This document shows, in pieces, positions 1-9,136 of a stretch of 64,000 bases of DNA. Every line of letters starts with the position of its first letter. Position 1 is the stretch's first letter. The position numbers and the translations under genes were made by a program. This DNA comes from Amanita rubescens. Taxonomy: Eukaryota > Basidiomycota > Agaricomycetes > Agaricales > Amanitaceae. The DNA lies in NCBI GenBank assembly GCA_015039365.1, contig WION01000009.1, positions 248,001-312,000 on the forward strand, read 5' to 3'. The notes under the pieces were generated by a model. The model searched no databases. It was not told the origin of the DNA and saw nothing but the letters and a program-made list of their open reading frames with translations.

Positions 1-571
1 TCACCTATTTTTAGTGAGTCCCTTTGTCGAACACATTCCCGAGCCCCCTTTTTATTTCCTTCGAGTCCCCCTCGCGCGTTCTTCATATCACACGATGGTG
101 CAAGGATGTTCGTTTTGTAAATACGAAGCCTGACTTCGGATGTGATACACTATTGCAACCAACATTGTGTATTTTCAATATACCCTCTTAATCTCTGCCA
201 GTATCCAACAACGCTGCGACTTGTGTGCTACCAATGCCATGCCCGCCGTCTATCTCAAATTCAAACTCAGCCAAAACAGAAGCGGCTCGCAATAGGGGGT
301 ACGAATTCTATAAAAGTCACGACCAAATTGACCGTTCAACTTTGTATTCCTCTAATCACTCCACGAGTCCAACAATGTCTGACTGTATGCGCATATTCTT
401 CGGTTTTGCTATTAAGAGTATATTTGCTTTCTCGCAGCCTCGCAGTTGTTTTTGGTTGAGATCCCGAAGGGATCTGTCGTGAATGGGAACAGTCCCAATC
501 CAGATGCTGGTGCGACTTCCGTTGTTCTTGGCCCTTTCCTCAGTTCACTAGTACTCCAAGACGCGTCCCTC
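1..571. other. 5' edge of window, no gene recognised
   Basis: No conserved protein was recognised here on either strand. The open frames are short, start at non-ATG codons or lack family resemblance. The last part probably holds the promoter and 5' UTR of the phosphatase-like gene that starts at 572. Confidence 0.4.
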
Positions 572-1250
572 ATGGAAACGGACCGGCACGGTAAATCCAA
601 ACGAATTCACGTCGTCCGCCACGGTCAGGCATTCAGCAAGTGAGTGACGACCAAGAAGTGATGAATCGTTCTAATTTGTTCAAGTATCCAATACGACTAT
701 CCGAGGCGAGACGCTCCACTCACCTCCCAAGGCTTTTTTGAAGCTGCAGCAATGGTGCTACCCTTCAAACCGGACCTCATTATTTCTTCGCCTATGTCTC
801 GTGCGATCCAAACTGCGCAAATCGCTTTCCGTCACATCTTGCAGGGCCCATTCGCCGTCCCGCTGATGATATGGCCTGATTTGCGGGAAGGATATGATGA
901 CATATGCAACGTGGGTTTATCACGTTTCGCGCTCTCTGAGATGTTCCCGGATTTGGACTTTTCGCTCTGCATGGAAGAGTGGGATTATGAGCCCCACTCT
1001 GACGGCGCTGCACTCGAGCGGGCTGAGAGGGTCAAAGCAGCACTGTGGAAATGTGATGAGAAGGACATCGTGATTGTCAGTCATCAAAAATTTATTTCGT
1101 ATCTGGTTGAGGGACCCCTGTTCTCCAATTGTGGTAAGTACACCTCCGCTGTGATGCCTTTTTGTTTCCTGATGCCTTTGGTCATTCGAAGAAATCAGGT
1201 CATACATGCTTACGTCGGAGAAGAAAGAGCCAAGTGAGGGATTTAATTAG
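572..1250 (+). CDS. Histidine phosphatase superfamily protein (phosphoglycerate mutase-like)
   Basis: Three exons (572-639, 685-1133, 1192-1250) join in frame to a protein of about 191 residues. The N-terminus carries the RHG signature (HVVRHGQAFSN) whose histidine is phosphorylated in this superfamily, and residues around 45-60 (SSPMSRAIQTA) match the second conserved arginine block. A late histidine in IVIVSHQKF fits the third catalytic position. Such fungal proteins are usually annotated as phosphoglycerate mutase-like or phosphatase; the substrate cannot be told from sequence. The ATG at 572 is the first in frame shortly before the RHG motif; the open frame continues upstream without an ATG. 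Introns are 45 and 58 nt with GT-AG borders. Family is clear, function is inferred only at superfamily level. Confidence 0.85.
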
Positions 1251-1629
1251 AGGCACACACGGCCGACGTAGATTCTGCGAATAAAGAAGAATAAGGAATG
1301 ACTAATGATGGGGATATCTTCTTACAGTGGCTGAGTGAAATTCTCATGGATCCTGATTCTCCGAAAACACGAAAACTCCAAGGTTTGAGATCCTTGGAAA
1401 AATTCCTGGCTCGGTGAACCTCCTTTAAATGAAAACTTATCTTGGACTGGTGGTTTATTCCTGGAGGGTCCTGGGTTCAATCCTCCATAGGGATTATTTT
1501 CCCTAGTAAGACAATCGTGGAATTTTTGGACAAATCGTTCCACGACCCGTACGACGTCGATATTCCGTTTCCGCGAACAAAAAAAAAGTCTACAAAGATT
1601 TACCCAAGATGGGGAGGGAAACAACAGGC
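1251..1629. other. Intergenic, nothing firm
   Basis: This stretch separates two genes whose 3' ends converge. A B-box-like string (GGGTTCAATCC at about 1468) and a weak A-box-like string about 60 nt upstream recall a tRNA-derived element, but no tRNA fold can be drawn. No coding potential was recognised. Confidence 0.4.
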
Positions 1630-3665
1630 CTAACCATCAGAGCCTTCTTCCGAGCACGCGTCTCTCTCCTCATCGTCCAATTCCTCCTCGTCTTCTTCCT
1701 CTGTTTCGTCCATAGCTTCCTTGAGCTAAAGTAACATGAGCCATGATAACTAAAGCATGCATCCACAACCCGTACCATTCCAAGTAGTTCGTGGCATTCG
1801 TTTAGATGAGCGAGGACAATGCCCTGACCTTCGGGAATGTTGCCATCGGCACCTACGAAATGACCATCCTTTCTCATGGAAGCAATTTGATACAGAGCAA
1901 GTTGATACTGAGAACAAAAAGGGGTTCATACATGCGTCAACGTGAACAATATCCATCCAATGAATGCGTGTAATGAACAGCGGACAATTAGTTCAACCAG
2001 TCAGACAAAAGGGGTACGAGGGAAGTAAGGAGAAGGAAACAACGAAAACGGGCCACGCACAGGATAGAGATCTCGCGGATTGAACGGTCCGCCGTACTTG
2101 AGAACTTCATTTAAGCATTTCTTGACTGTGGATAGCTTGTTCGCCTTGATCCGGACTCATAAGTAAGGAAATTATGGTCGCGTAGATCGAGCTTACTATC
2201 GGCATGAGTTCTTCTGAAACAGGTTCGCTTGCAGATAATAATCGATATATGAAGCCATAACATCTTCTGAGTAGATAGAGTAAAATCTATGTCTAATCAG
2301 TAAGTATGTGAGATGAGTGATCAAAGTAACGGACGTATTGTCCCGGCGGTTTGTTTCCTTCCGAATCCACAAATGCACCATCAACGCGCATTCTATCGAT
2401 TTCTTGCAAACTGATGGTATAATTGAACAAATCTGTCTCGCGTAGCGTCCAGCGATGCGTAAGAATGAGGCCTTCGAGCTCGGCGCGGATCTCGGAGAGT
2501 CGATCATACAGAGGCTTGAGGGAAGAGGCGACGTGCTTGGACTCCTCGTTTGCTTTGATCTCCTGACAGATTTCGAAGCATTCTTCCAGGAGTGAGGAAC
2601 ATATGGCTTGAGAAGTCGGCACGACGCCTCCGGGACCCAGGAACTTGCCGTCAACACGCGTTCTGTACGAGGACAAGCGAAGATGGTCGAGTTAGTGACA
2701 GCATGACAAAACGCAAGTCAAAAAGTCAAAAAAGACAGACTTGGTGAACGGGAGGGGTACTCAACGAATCAATCTTGCGGAGCTCTTCTTGGATCGGCTT
2801 CAGCTCAGTCTTGTGGGAGCCTCCCTTGGCAATCAGGGCTGCGAGCTGGCGTCGGAGAGTCACAAGACGCTGGTGAACGGGTAAAAGCTCTGGGGAGAGG
2901 ACCGCCAGTGAATCTTGCAGTTGCTTCACAATAGCCTCTGGTTCAGGTTAATATAAGGGCGAGGTGCGATCGAGCAGAGACTAGCGTACCGCAATCCGTG
3001 AGGTGCCGTTCGAGAAGCTTGATGAGCGCTTTTGCGTGTTTTCCACTTTCGGCGTCAGATTGAAGGATCTGCCGGAGCTCGGCTTGTCGACGGGCAAAGG
3101 GAGCTAGATCCGATTCATTGTAGACAGCTGATTCATTCATATGATTCAGAATTTGCTGGGGAGAAGAGAGCGTTAGATCGAGAACGGAGGCTGAGGCCGT
3201 CTGGCGGAAGAACCTGACCCTCATGGAAGCGATCTGACAATAGATCGCCGGAGTGTCCCTGGTCTTTCCGATAGTGAGATAAAAGAGCGAAAGGAGACTA
3301 AAGACGTCTGCCAGGGTAGTATCTATTCTGTTGTTGTATGTAGCGTTATCATCGCGGACGTCGTTGAGTTTCGTGACTGATAATCGGGTAAGAACAAGAG
3401 GGATGAGGATCAAGCGCGAATACCTTGTTTTACGACAGATTGGTAAAGGATGTTTACATCGGAAGGCTTTATGGGCTCTCCGCGGTCTTTCTTGAGGGCG
3501 GTGAGTCTGTTGCGGATACTGGAGGCGGTGAGCAGAAAGACGGATGATAAGAAAGCAGCACCGACTTGATAAGAGACTCGAGGATGGGAAGTTCTAGAAG
3601 AGGCGATGAGGCGGCGAACGGAGAGAGGGGGAAGAATTACCTTCTTGCGGCACTTTCGCGACCAT
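1630..3665 (-). CDS. UPF0662 / DUF2408 family protein (yeast CUB1/YPL260W type)
   Basis: Multi-exon gene read leftward. The spliced N-terminus begins MVAKVPQEELPILESL and runs into RNRLTALKKDRGEP, typical of the fungal DUF2408 family. The family hallmark, an arginine-valine-aspartate-glycine phrase followed by a G-N-x-P-x-G-Q loop, occurs three times in variant form: RVDGKFLGPGG, RVDGAFVDSEGNKPPGQ and RKDGHFVGADGNIPEGQ. The C-terminus is an acidic tail rich in Glu and Asp ending before the stop at 1630-1632. The yeast member has been linked to DNA repair and proteasome function, but the molecular activity is unknown. The ATG at 3663-3665 is chosen because the first two introns then restore a conserved frame. 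A scrambled repeat lies only 35 bp upstream of this start. Confidence 0.88.
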
Positions 3666-3700
3666 CCTTGCCTCCACAGACAAGTCGGATGTGAGCGATC

Positions 3701-3854
3701 CATCTTATCCCTATTTATTCCCACGATCTGCTATGGCTCCAATACGGTCATGCAGATGTCCTCACAGAACGTTGCGGCGGGCCTCGGCAACCTCACAACG
3801 CTTGAGAGCGTCGTCGAGGCGCGGAGGCAGAAGCATGTATCCCTGGCACTGCTG
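3701..3854. repeat. Scrambled partial copy of the tropomyosin-type gene at 7.4-7.75 kb
   Basis: Four blocks match the region around the short tropomyosin-type gene. Bases 3701-3729 match 7410-7438 directly (27 of 29). Bases about 3731-3773 match about 7477-7526 directly and imperfectly, having lost the stretch that holds exon 1. Bases 3774-3815 are an exact inverted copy of 7544-7585 (42 nt). Bases 3816-3854 match 7712-7747 directly, running into the intron. The copy is therefore genomic, internally deleted and partly inverted. It sits in the upstream region of the UPF0662 gene, where it may supply promoter or 5' UTR sequence. No open frame is preserved. Confidence 0.85.
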
Positions 3855-3994
3855 TGACACGCAAGTACATACTTAGCCCGCTCCGTCCCTTCCCGAACTC
3901 TGGACCAGAAGAAATGTATGTACAGTGTTAATTACTTATACAACACAGATATGTACTGCCTGTTATTCGTACACGTATAATTCACATGAGTGCA

Positions 3995-6761
3995 TTAGAA
4001 GAGAATGTCGGCTATCTTCTCCCAGACGTGTCTTGGAGGCTCCTCCGCTTCTTCAGTTTCTTCCATCGATGGTATTCCCTATCACAAGGTTAGAAACTAT
4101 ACCATCAACGTACTGTTAACGCACCGTTACAAGGTCCATTTCCTCTGGCTTCCAGATTGATGTACGCTTCCAAAACTTCCAGAATAGATATAATGTGATG
4201 AAGATGGGAATATTAATATCTAACAGAACCTCATTAAAATACGAACGAATAACATGCTTAGTACCCACAAGAAGTCAGGAATTCAGACACGCTCCATTTG
4301 AAAAAGACTTGGAATCCGTTGATGAGTATGAATAAAAGGTTCCAGAAAGCACCCCAATAAGCAATGTACGGTTGGAAATTGTTGTGGTAGGCGTTCTTTT
4401 TGAGATCGAATCCTTGGGCCAACATTCCCCGTCCTATGTGTTACTAATAAGGGAATACAGTGGATAGTCTTCTGACGGACTTACGCCAGCATAAGTACGT
4501 TATGTTCATTGAAAACCATGCAATGAATCCACCAGATGCCCCAAGGCTGATGAGCCAGCTATAACCTCGTTAAGCAATCGGCTCTCAAGGTCAAAAAAAA
4601 AAAAAAAAGTTACTGAAATACTGTTTCGGAGCCACTTTGAACGCTCATGAATGACAAGAGTGTAAAGCTGGACTGGATCGCAATGATATTAATAAGCAAT
4701 CGCCTCCCTTATACTTCGTGGAACACTTACAGTTGTTAGGATAGCAACGATCGGAAGACCATTCCTGGTGCAGTACGCAAAAACCTTTGGAGCTTGTCCC
4801 CGAAGAGCGAGACCATAAAGAATCCGGGAACCACAGAAAAGCAAGCTATTTCCAGCGGAGAAGGCACTCGTGAAAACACACGCATTGATGATGTGAGGAA
4901 AAACTGAATTTGTAGACAATGGGTGCTTGTCAAGAACTCGGGGCAAACAACAAACCTTTAATACCGGCAGCATTGAAAGCAATCACAAATGGTGATTCAG
5001 CAGCTGTTCCGGTAGCTTCAAAGCATCAATTAGACCACTAGTATATATCCCGGGATTAAGTAACACGATGCACCTTGTAAGAGATTTGGGTTATCGTAAC
5101 TAACGAGCATTCCGATCATTAAAATGCCAAGAATCTGGAGATGGGTTAGGAAACATGTCAAAATCAGGGGGAGTAAGAATTTACGTAGAATAATGCGATC
5201 CTGTAGAAGACTCGTTTCACAGCTTTGGTAATGTTACGGCGAGGACTTTCTGTTTCTGACGCAGCACTGCATGAGTTAGAATGAACCACATCGAATATAT
5301 TTTCTTGCTCACATGGCAACAAGCTCTACACTCCCGTACGAGTAAGCGGCTAGAACAATCACAGACAAGAATGCCAAGAAGCGGTCTGTGTTGATATTGC
5401 TCTTCACGAGACCGGCACGATTGAAAGGGCCTGGATTTTTCCAGTACTGGAGGATATCTAGCCGCGAGTTCAGTGGGTGACATGAGTCGACATACCCTGA
5501 AACCGGTGCGCTCATGGTTAGGTCCCCCTCCAAGATCGACAATCAATCCAGCCAGTAGAAGAGCGATAATCAGAGATACTACATTGCACTTTAAGTTAGA
5601 TAAGAGCGGGAAAGATTATACATACTTTTGATCAATGAAAAGTAGAACTCCGCTGAGTGCGGTATAAGTGAACATTACGGAAATAGAGAATCCTGCGGCA
5701 CCTTCTCCGAAGTACCTGGAATGATATGTCTCTCAGGATGATTGACATGAGAACTTGAATAAGGAATCATACTTTACGCCAAATATATTAACACTACAGA
5801 TCGCTATACACAAAACCTGCGTGTTGATTAGCGAACGGAGCTATTGAAATGATCTGAAAATTCACGATAGTGTATGCCGGTACATGTTTGGGCTGGGAAT
5901 GGCGTTATCACGCAGAAATTAAGGGAGGTCAGGGGCGTACATTGCTGTCCCAGAAACTCAAAAGGATCACAGAAGCTGATATTTCTATGGGAGTTGCAAC
6001 TCTGGCGGGTTGTTCACACAAACCCAAAGTTCACATGATCTAGGGACGTACGCATTCGTGTAGAAATAATTCTGCAATCCCCGTTGAGTAACATGGAAAC
6101 ATTCTGGAACTCAGAGAATGCTCACCCATCCAACTGCAAAGCCGAAAGCGGGATCAACCCAACGGGCAGCTATGAGATAAGAAGTTCAAATTTGCAATCA
6201 GCCCAGTGAATGACGCATACCAAAATGAGGAAAAGTTCCTGACACAGGTGCCCACGTGGTCATCTCGGCAAGTGCGCATAGTGTTCTTCCAAAGGCATGA
6301 ATGAAGTTGAATATAAAATACCCGATGACTCACGAATAGGCGACAGTTCCCACCAAAATATAAGCTAACAGAGCTCCTAGAGGACCTGCAGCTGCTAAAG
6401 CCCCCCCTGAACCAAGAAATAGACCAGTTCCAATAGTACCAGCGATCTACCCTACGCTCAGTGACAATTGTGCAGGGAATAAACTCAACATACGGCGATC
6501 CTAAACACTTAATAAACCAAGTCCGGATTCAAAGGATACACGAGAGTGCTTACATCTGCACATGTCTTTGTTTTAGGCGCCGCTGGACACGGTCAAGATC
6601 GCGCCTATCAAAGTTATACCTGCAAGTATCTGTGTAAGACCCAACATAAAGAGAAAATCTTGTTCCTCATACTTTTCCGCAACTTTGCGGGAGCTATAGA
6701 CCTGATCGCCCTCTTCTATCGACTTTTCACTGATGCTGTCTTTATTTCCGTCTTCCGGCAT
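3995..6761 (-). CDS. Amino-acid permease, YAT family (APC superfamily)
   Basis: A gene with many exons encoding a 12-TM plasma-membrane amino-acid/proton symporter of the yeast amino acid transporter type. The spliced N-terminus is hydrophilic and acidic and leads into RRLKQRHVQMIAIAG and GTGLFLGSG, the substrate-binding GTG loop of TM1. Further hallmarks are ALAEMTTWAPVSGTFPHF, YSYGSVELVAI and the C-terminal RTSIWKPEEMDLVTGIPS block. The stop is at 3995-3997; two small introns precede the last exon. The ATG at 6759-6761 is the first in-frame methionine fitting the family; an in-frame upstream extension exists but is less likely. An exon of only 7 nt (6494-6500) is needed to join TM1. Substrate specificity cannot be predicted. 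Confidence 0.92.
6494..6500 (-). other. 7-nt micro-exon of the permease gene
   Basis: On the minus strand GATCGCC is preceded by TTTAG and followed by GTATGT. Joining it between the exon that starts at 6554 and the exon that ends at 6446 gives the conserved residues QMIAIAGTIGTG; without it the frame is lost. The flanking introns are 53 and 47 nt. Confidence 0.82.
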
Positions 6762-7452
6762 GTTTACAAAGGTAGCAATGGAATAAGAAGAGGAGGATAA
6801 ACCTGAAGCAGGGCATCTGAATCTTCCCGCATTTAAAAGGGACAATGCCGCGAAATTTTCATGCTAGATAAGGGGAAGAGGGGGCTACTGCGGCTTTGGC
6901 TCCTGTGTTATCGTCAAAGGTGATTGTATTTGTTGAGTTTTTGGACTAGCGTTAGCGCCCAACCACAGAGAAAGTAATTCAAGGCCGTTTCCATTCCATA
7001 AGTAAGAGTTTCGATGTACCGGTCACAGCATTTGAAGAATAAATATGGCCAATCGACTCGGAGGTGACAACACTCATGTACAATGACGAGTTTTCAACGT
7101 TCATTATTGGTGTAGACTAAATCGTTAGTACTGTTATGTCGTTGGTTGTTATCCCCTACCACGGTAGATGTCTAACACAGTCATACCTCAAAGAACAATT
7201 ACTCCTCCTTCGATGGTCCCTGAGCACGACAGTCCTGAGCCAATAGGAGGTTCCGCCGAGTCAATAGGTAAAATTTACGACCGGGTGCCCATGTGCAAGT
7301 TCAACGAAGTATGGAGCTATAAAAATGGAGATGTCTGGATGGCGCCTTGTGGCATGTGGTACCAGAAGGTCCACAGCATATTTAGGATGAGTGACACTGA
7401 CAGTGCCAGCATCTTATCCCTATTTGTTCCCACGACCTTACTTCCTACCCCC
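6762..7452. other. Intergenic and putative upstream region of the tropomyosin-type pair
   Basis: No conserved gene was recognised. An ATG-initiated frame from 7168 runs without a stop into the exon-1 start codon at 7453, so a longer N-terminus for the short tropomyosin-type protein is formally possible. Its sequence shows no known domain and its codon use is unremarkable. The segment around 7410-7438 is duplicated at 3701-3729. Confidence 0.4.
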
Positions 7453-7973
7453 ATGGACATCCTGGCCAAGGTCGTCCTATATGGCTTCAACGTCATCCAT
7501 GCTGATGTCCCTGTAGAAAGTCGCAGCCCAGCGTCAGCGCCGTGACGACGCTCTCAAGCGTTGTGAGGTTGCCGAGGCCCGCCGCAAGGAGAACGAGGCC
7601 CTCGTCAAGGCAAAGACGAAACAGGTTGCGACGCTACAGGAGCGATTGTCGCTGACGAGGCAGTTTATCACGACCACCCGGCAGCTCGTCTCGATCCGGG
7701 AGAAGCAGAGTGAGGCTGAGCAGAAGCATGTGTCTCTGGCACTGCTGCAGGCGTGCACTGAATTGCATATTACGTAGGTTGCGAGCCTTGGACGAACGTG
7801 CGGAGAAAGCGAATTCAAGGCTCGAGCAGTTGACTCGAGTACGCGATGACTATGAAGCGAAATACGACGTCTGTTCTAATCTCTCTGTCTTGTATTATCT
7901 GATTAACGGCTTGTAGGATACACGAAAGAAAATAAAGGAACTGGAAACGGAGCTGATCGAGTGTTTAGGGTAG
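7453..7973 (+). CDS. Short divergent tropomyosin-type coiled-coil protein
   Basis: Four exons (7453-7470, 7517-7725, 7778-7868, 7917-7973) give a 124-residue, almost entirely coiled-coil protein starting MDILAKKVAAQRQRRDD. It is homologous to the canonical tropomyosin next door: MDILAK matches MDRIKE, DDALKRCEVAEARR matches DAAIERAEQAEAKN, and KLRALDERAE matches KLRQVDVKAE. All three intron positions and phases are shared. The second intron uses a GC donor (7726-7777, GCATGT...GTAG) if the conserved frame is kept. About 36 residues of the middle of canonical tropomyosin are missing. It probably binds actin or pairs with tropomyosin, but that is inference. The stop lies 92 bp before the next start codon. 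It could also be a decaying duplicate still in frame. Confidence 0.68.
7726..7777 (+). other. Putative GC-AG intron in the tropomyosin-type gene
   Basis: The donor GCATGT replaces GT at the position where the neighbouring tropomyosin gene has a normal GT intron in the same phase. Only this boundary yields the conserved KLR junction. The GT donor four bases downstream would shift the frame. Confidence 0.55.
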
Positions 7974-8065
7974 CGCGATTATCAATCAGATACCATTTAT
8001 AATTATCTACGTACAGCACTGCCTCTAATCATAATAACCATCGCACTGCAAACAACCCTTCACCC

Positions 8066-8704
8066 ATGGACAGAATTAAAGAGGTCTACACACATCTTTC
8101 GTAGTTGTCATTTACTCACCGCTGTCTGTAGAAATTGACACAACTGCGCGCGGAAGCCGATGCCGCCATTGAACGCGCGGAACAAGCCGAGGCTAAGAAC
8201 AAAACCCACTGAGCAACAGATTCTTCAGCTAGGAACAGGAAAACAAGTCGCTTCAACACCGCTTAAATCTCCTCGAGGGTCAGCTTGAGAATTCCGAGAC
8301 TCAACTCCAAGATAGCAAAAAGAATGCCATGGAGGGTGAGCAGAGCAAGCAAGATCGAGATGGCTTGCAGCGCAAGGTCCAATTGCTTGAGGAAGAGCTC
8401 GATGCTGCTGAGAAGAACCTCAAGGAAACAGTGGAAAAGTATGCCTTCTCATCATTGTAACTGGCGCATCATCTCAATTCCTTGCGATCAGACTAAGGCA
8501 GGTCGACGTAAAGGCGGAGCACTTTGAAAGGCAGGTCCAGCGAGCAGAACAGGAGCGTGATGGTTGGGAGCAGAAATACGAGGTTCGCATTTGGCATTTT
8601 TGTTAATCACATTGTGCTGATTATTGCTTTAGAAAATGCAAGAGGAGTACAAGAAATCGCAGAAAGAACTCGACGAGTTGAACGTTTCTCTCTCGAGCAT
8701 CTGA
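8066..8704 (+). pseudogene. TPM1: Tropomyosin, canonical fungal type, with apparent frameshift
   Basis: Four exons (8066-8083, 8132-8438, 8492-8582, 8633-8704) encode an actin-cable-stabilising coiled coil of about 160 residues. Recognisable parts are MDRIKEKLTQLRAEADAAIE, NKSLQHRLNLLEGQLE, VDVKAEHFERQVQRAEQERD and the C-terminal KKSQKELDELNVSLSSI. Splice sites are canonical and the last two exons are intact. Between 8207 and 8233 two single-base insertions interrupt the frame: four bases stand where ACC-CTx-GAG is expected, and an extra G precedes GAACAG. The net shift of two bases meets a TGA at 8210-8212. An alternative is a 41-nt GC-AG intron (8192-8232), which restores the frame but deletes about 13 residues and breaks the heptad register. 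Sequencing error, pseudogene or unusual splicing remain open. Confidence 0.75.
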
Positions 8705-9136
8705 CGAATGTGATGCTAAATGCCGAATGTATATATATTATTAGACCGCACAACCGGTTTCCTTCGCGATACTTGAAATATGATCAGATCTAGCATACCA
8801 CTTAACTATTATATTTGCTGATGTATGGTAACTCGGAAGGGCCTGCTCAGATTTCGAACGACGCGCACAGTATTTCCGTAAGCGGCACCGTTTGCCGAAT
8901 GTTCCGTACTACAAGTTGTTTATACAAGTCCCCCGAGGCTTTCTAACCACAGGTGTAGCGCCGTATACCAGGGCGCATCGCCCCATGTCGCCTGGTGTCG
9001 AGAAAACCGAGAAACCAGCCTCATTGCTAGTGAGTTGAATTCACAGTTATGTTAGGCTTACTATGTAAAGTCTGGCAGGTCTCGTCATGTCCGATATCGT
9101 GCCCAGATAGCAGGTCAGGACGATTCGCCAAAGCGG
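8705..9136. other. Intergenic, nothing recognised
   Basis: No open frame with family resemblance and no repeat was recognised between the tropomyosin gene and the kinase relic. Confidence 0.5.

Noticed and set aside
1406..1478. tRNA-derived SINE or tRNA gene (A-box-like and B-box-like words)
   Set aside because: The B box lacks one base, the T stem does not pair, and no acceptor stem could be drawn.
4597..4612. Run of 16 A as a possible poly(A) tail of a retrocopy
   Set aside because: It lies in an intron of the permease gene, with no target-site duplication or intronless copy nearby.
7168..7545. Independent gene of 125 codons
   Set aside because: The frame merely runs through the upstream region and exon 1 of the tropomyosin-type gene; no domain or homologue was recognised. 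It is kept only as a possible N-terminal extension.
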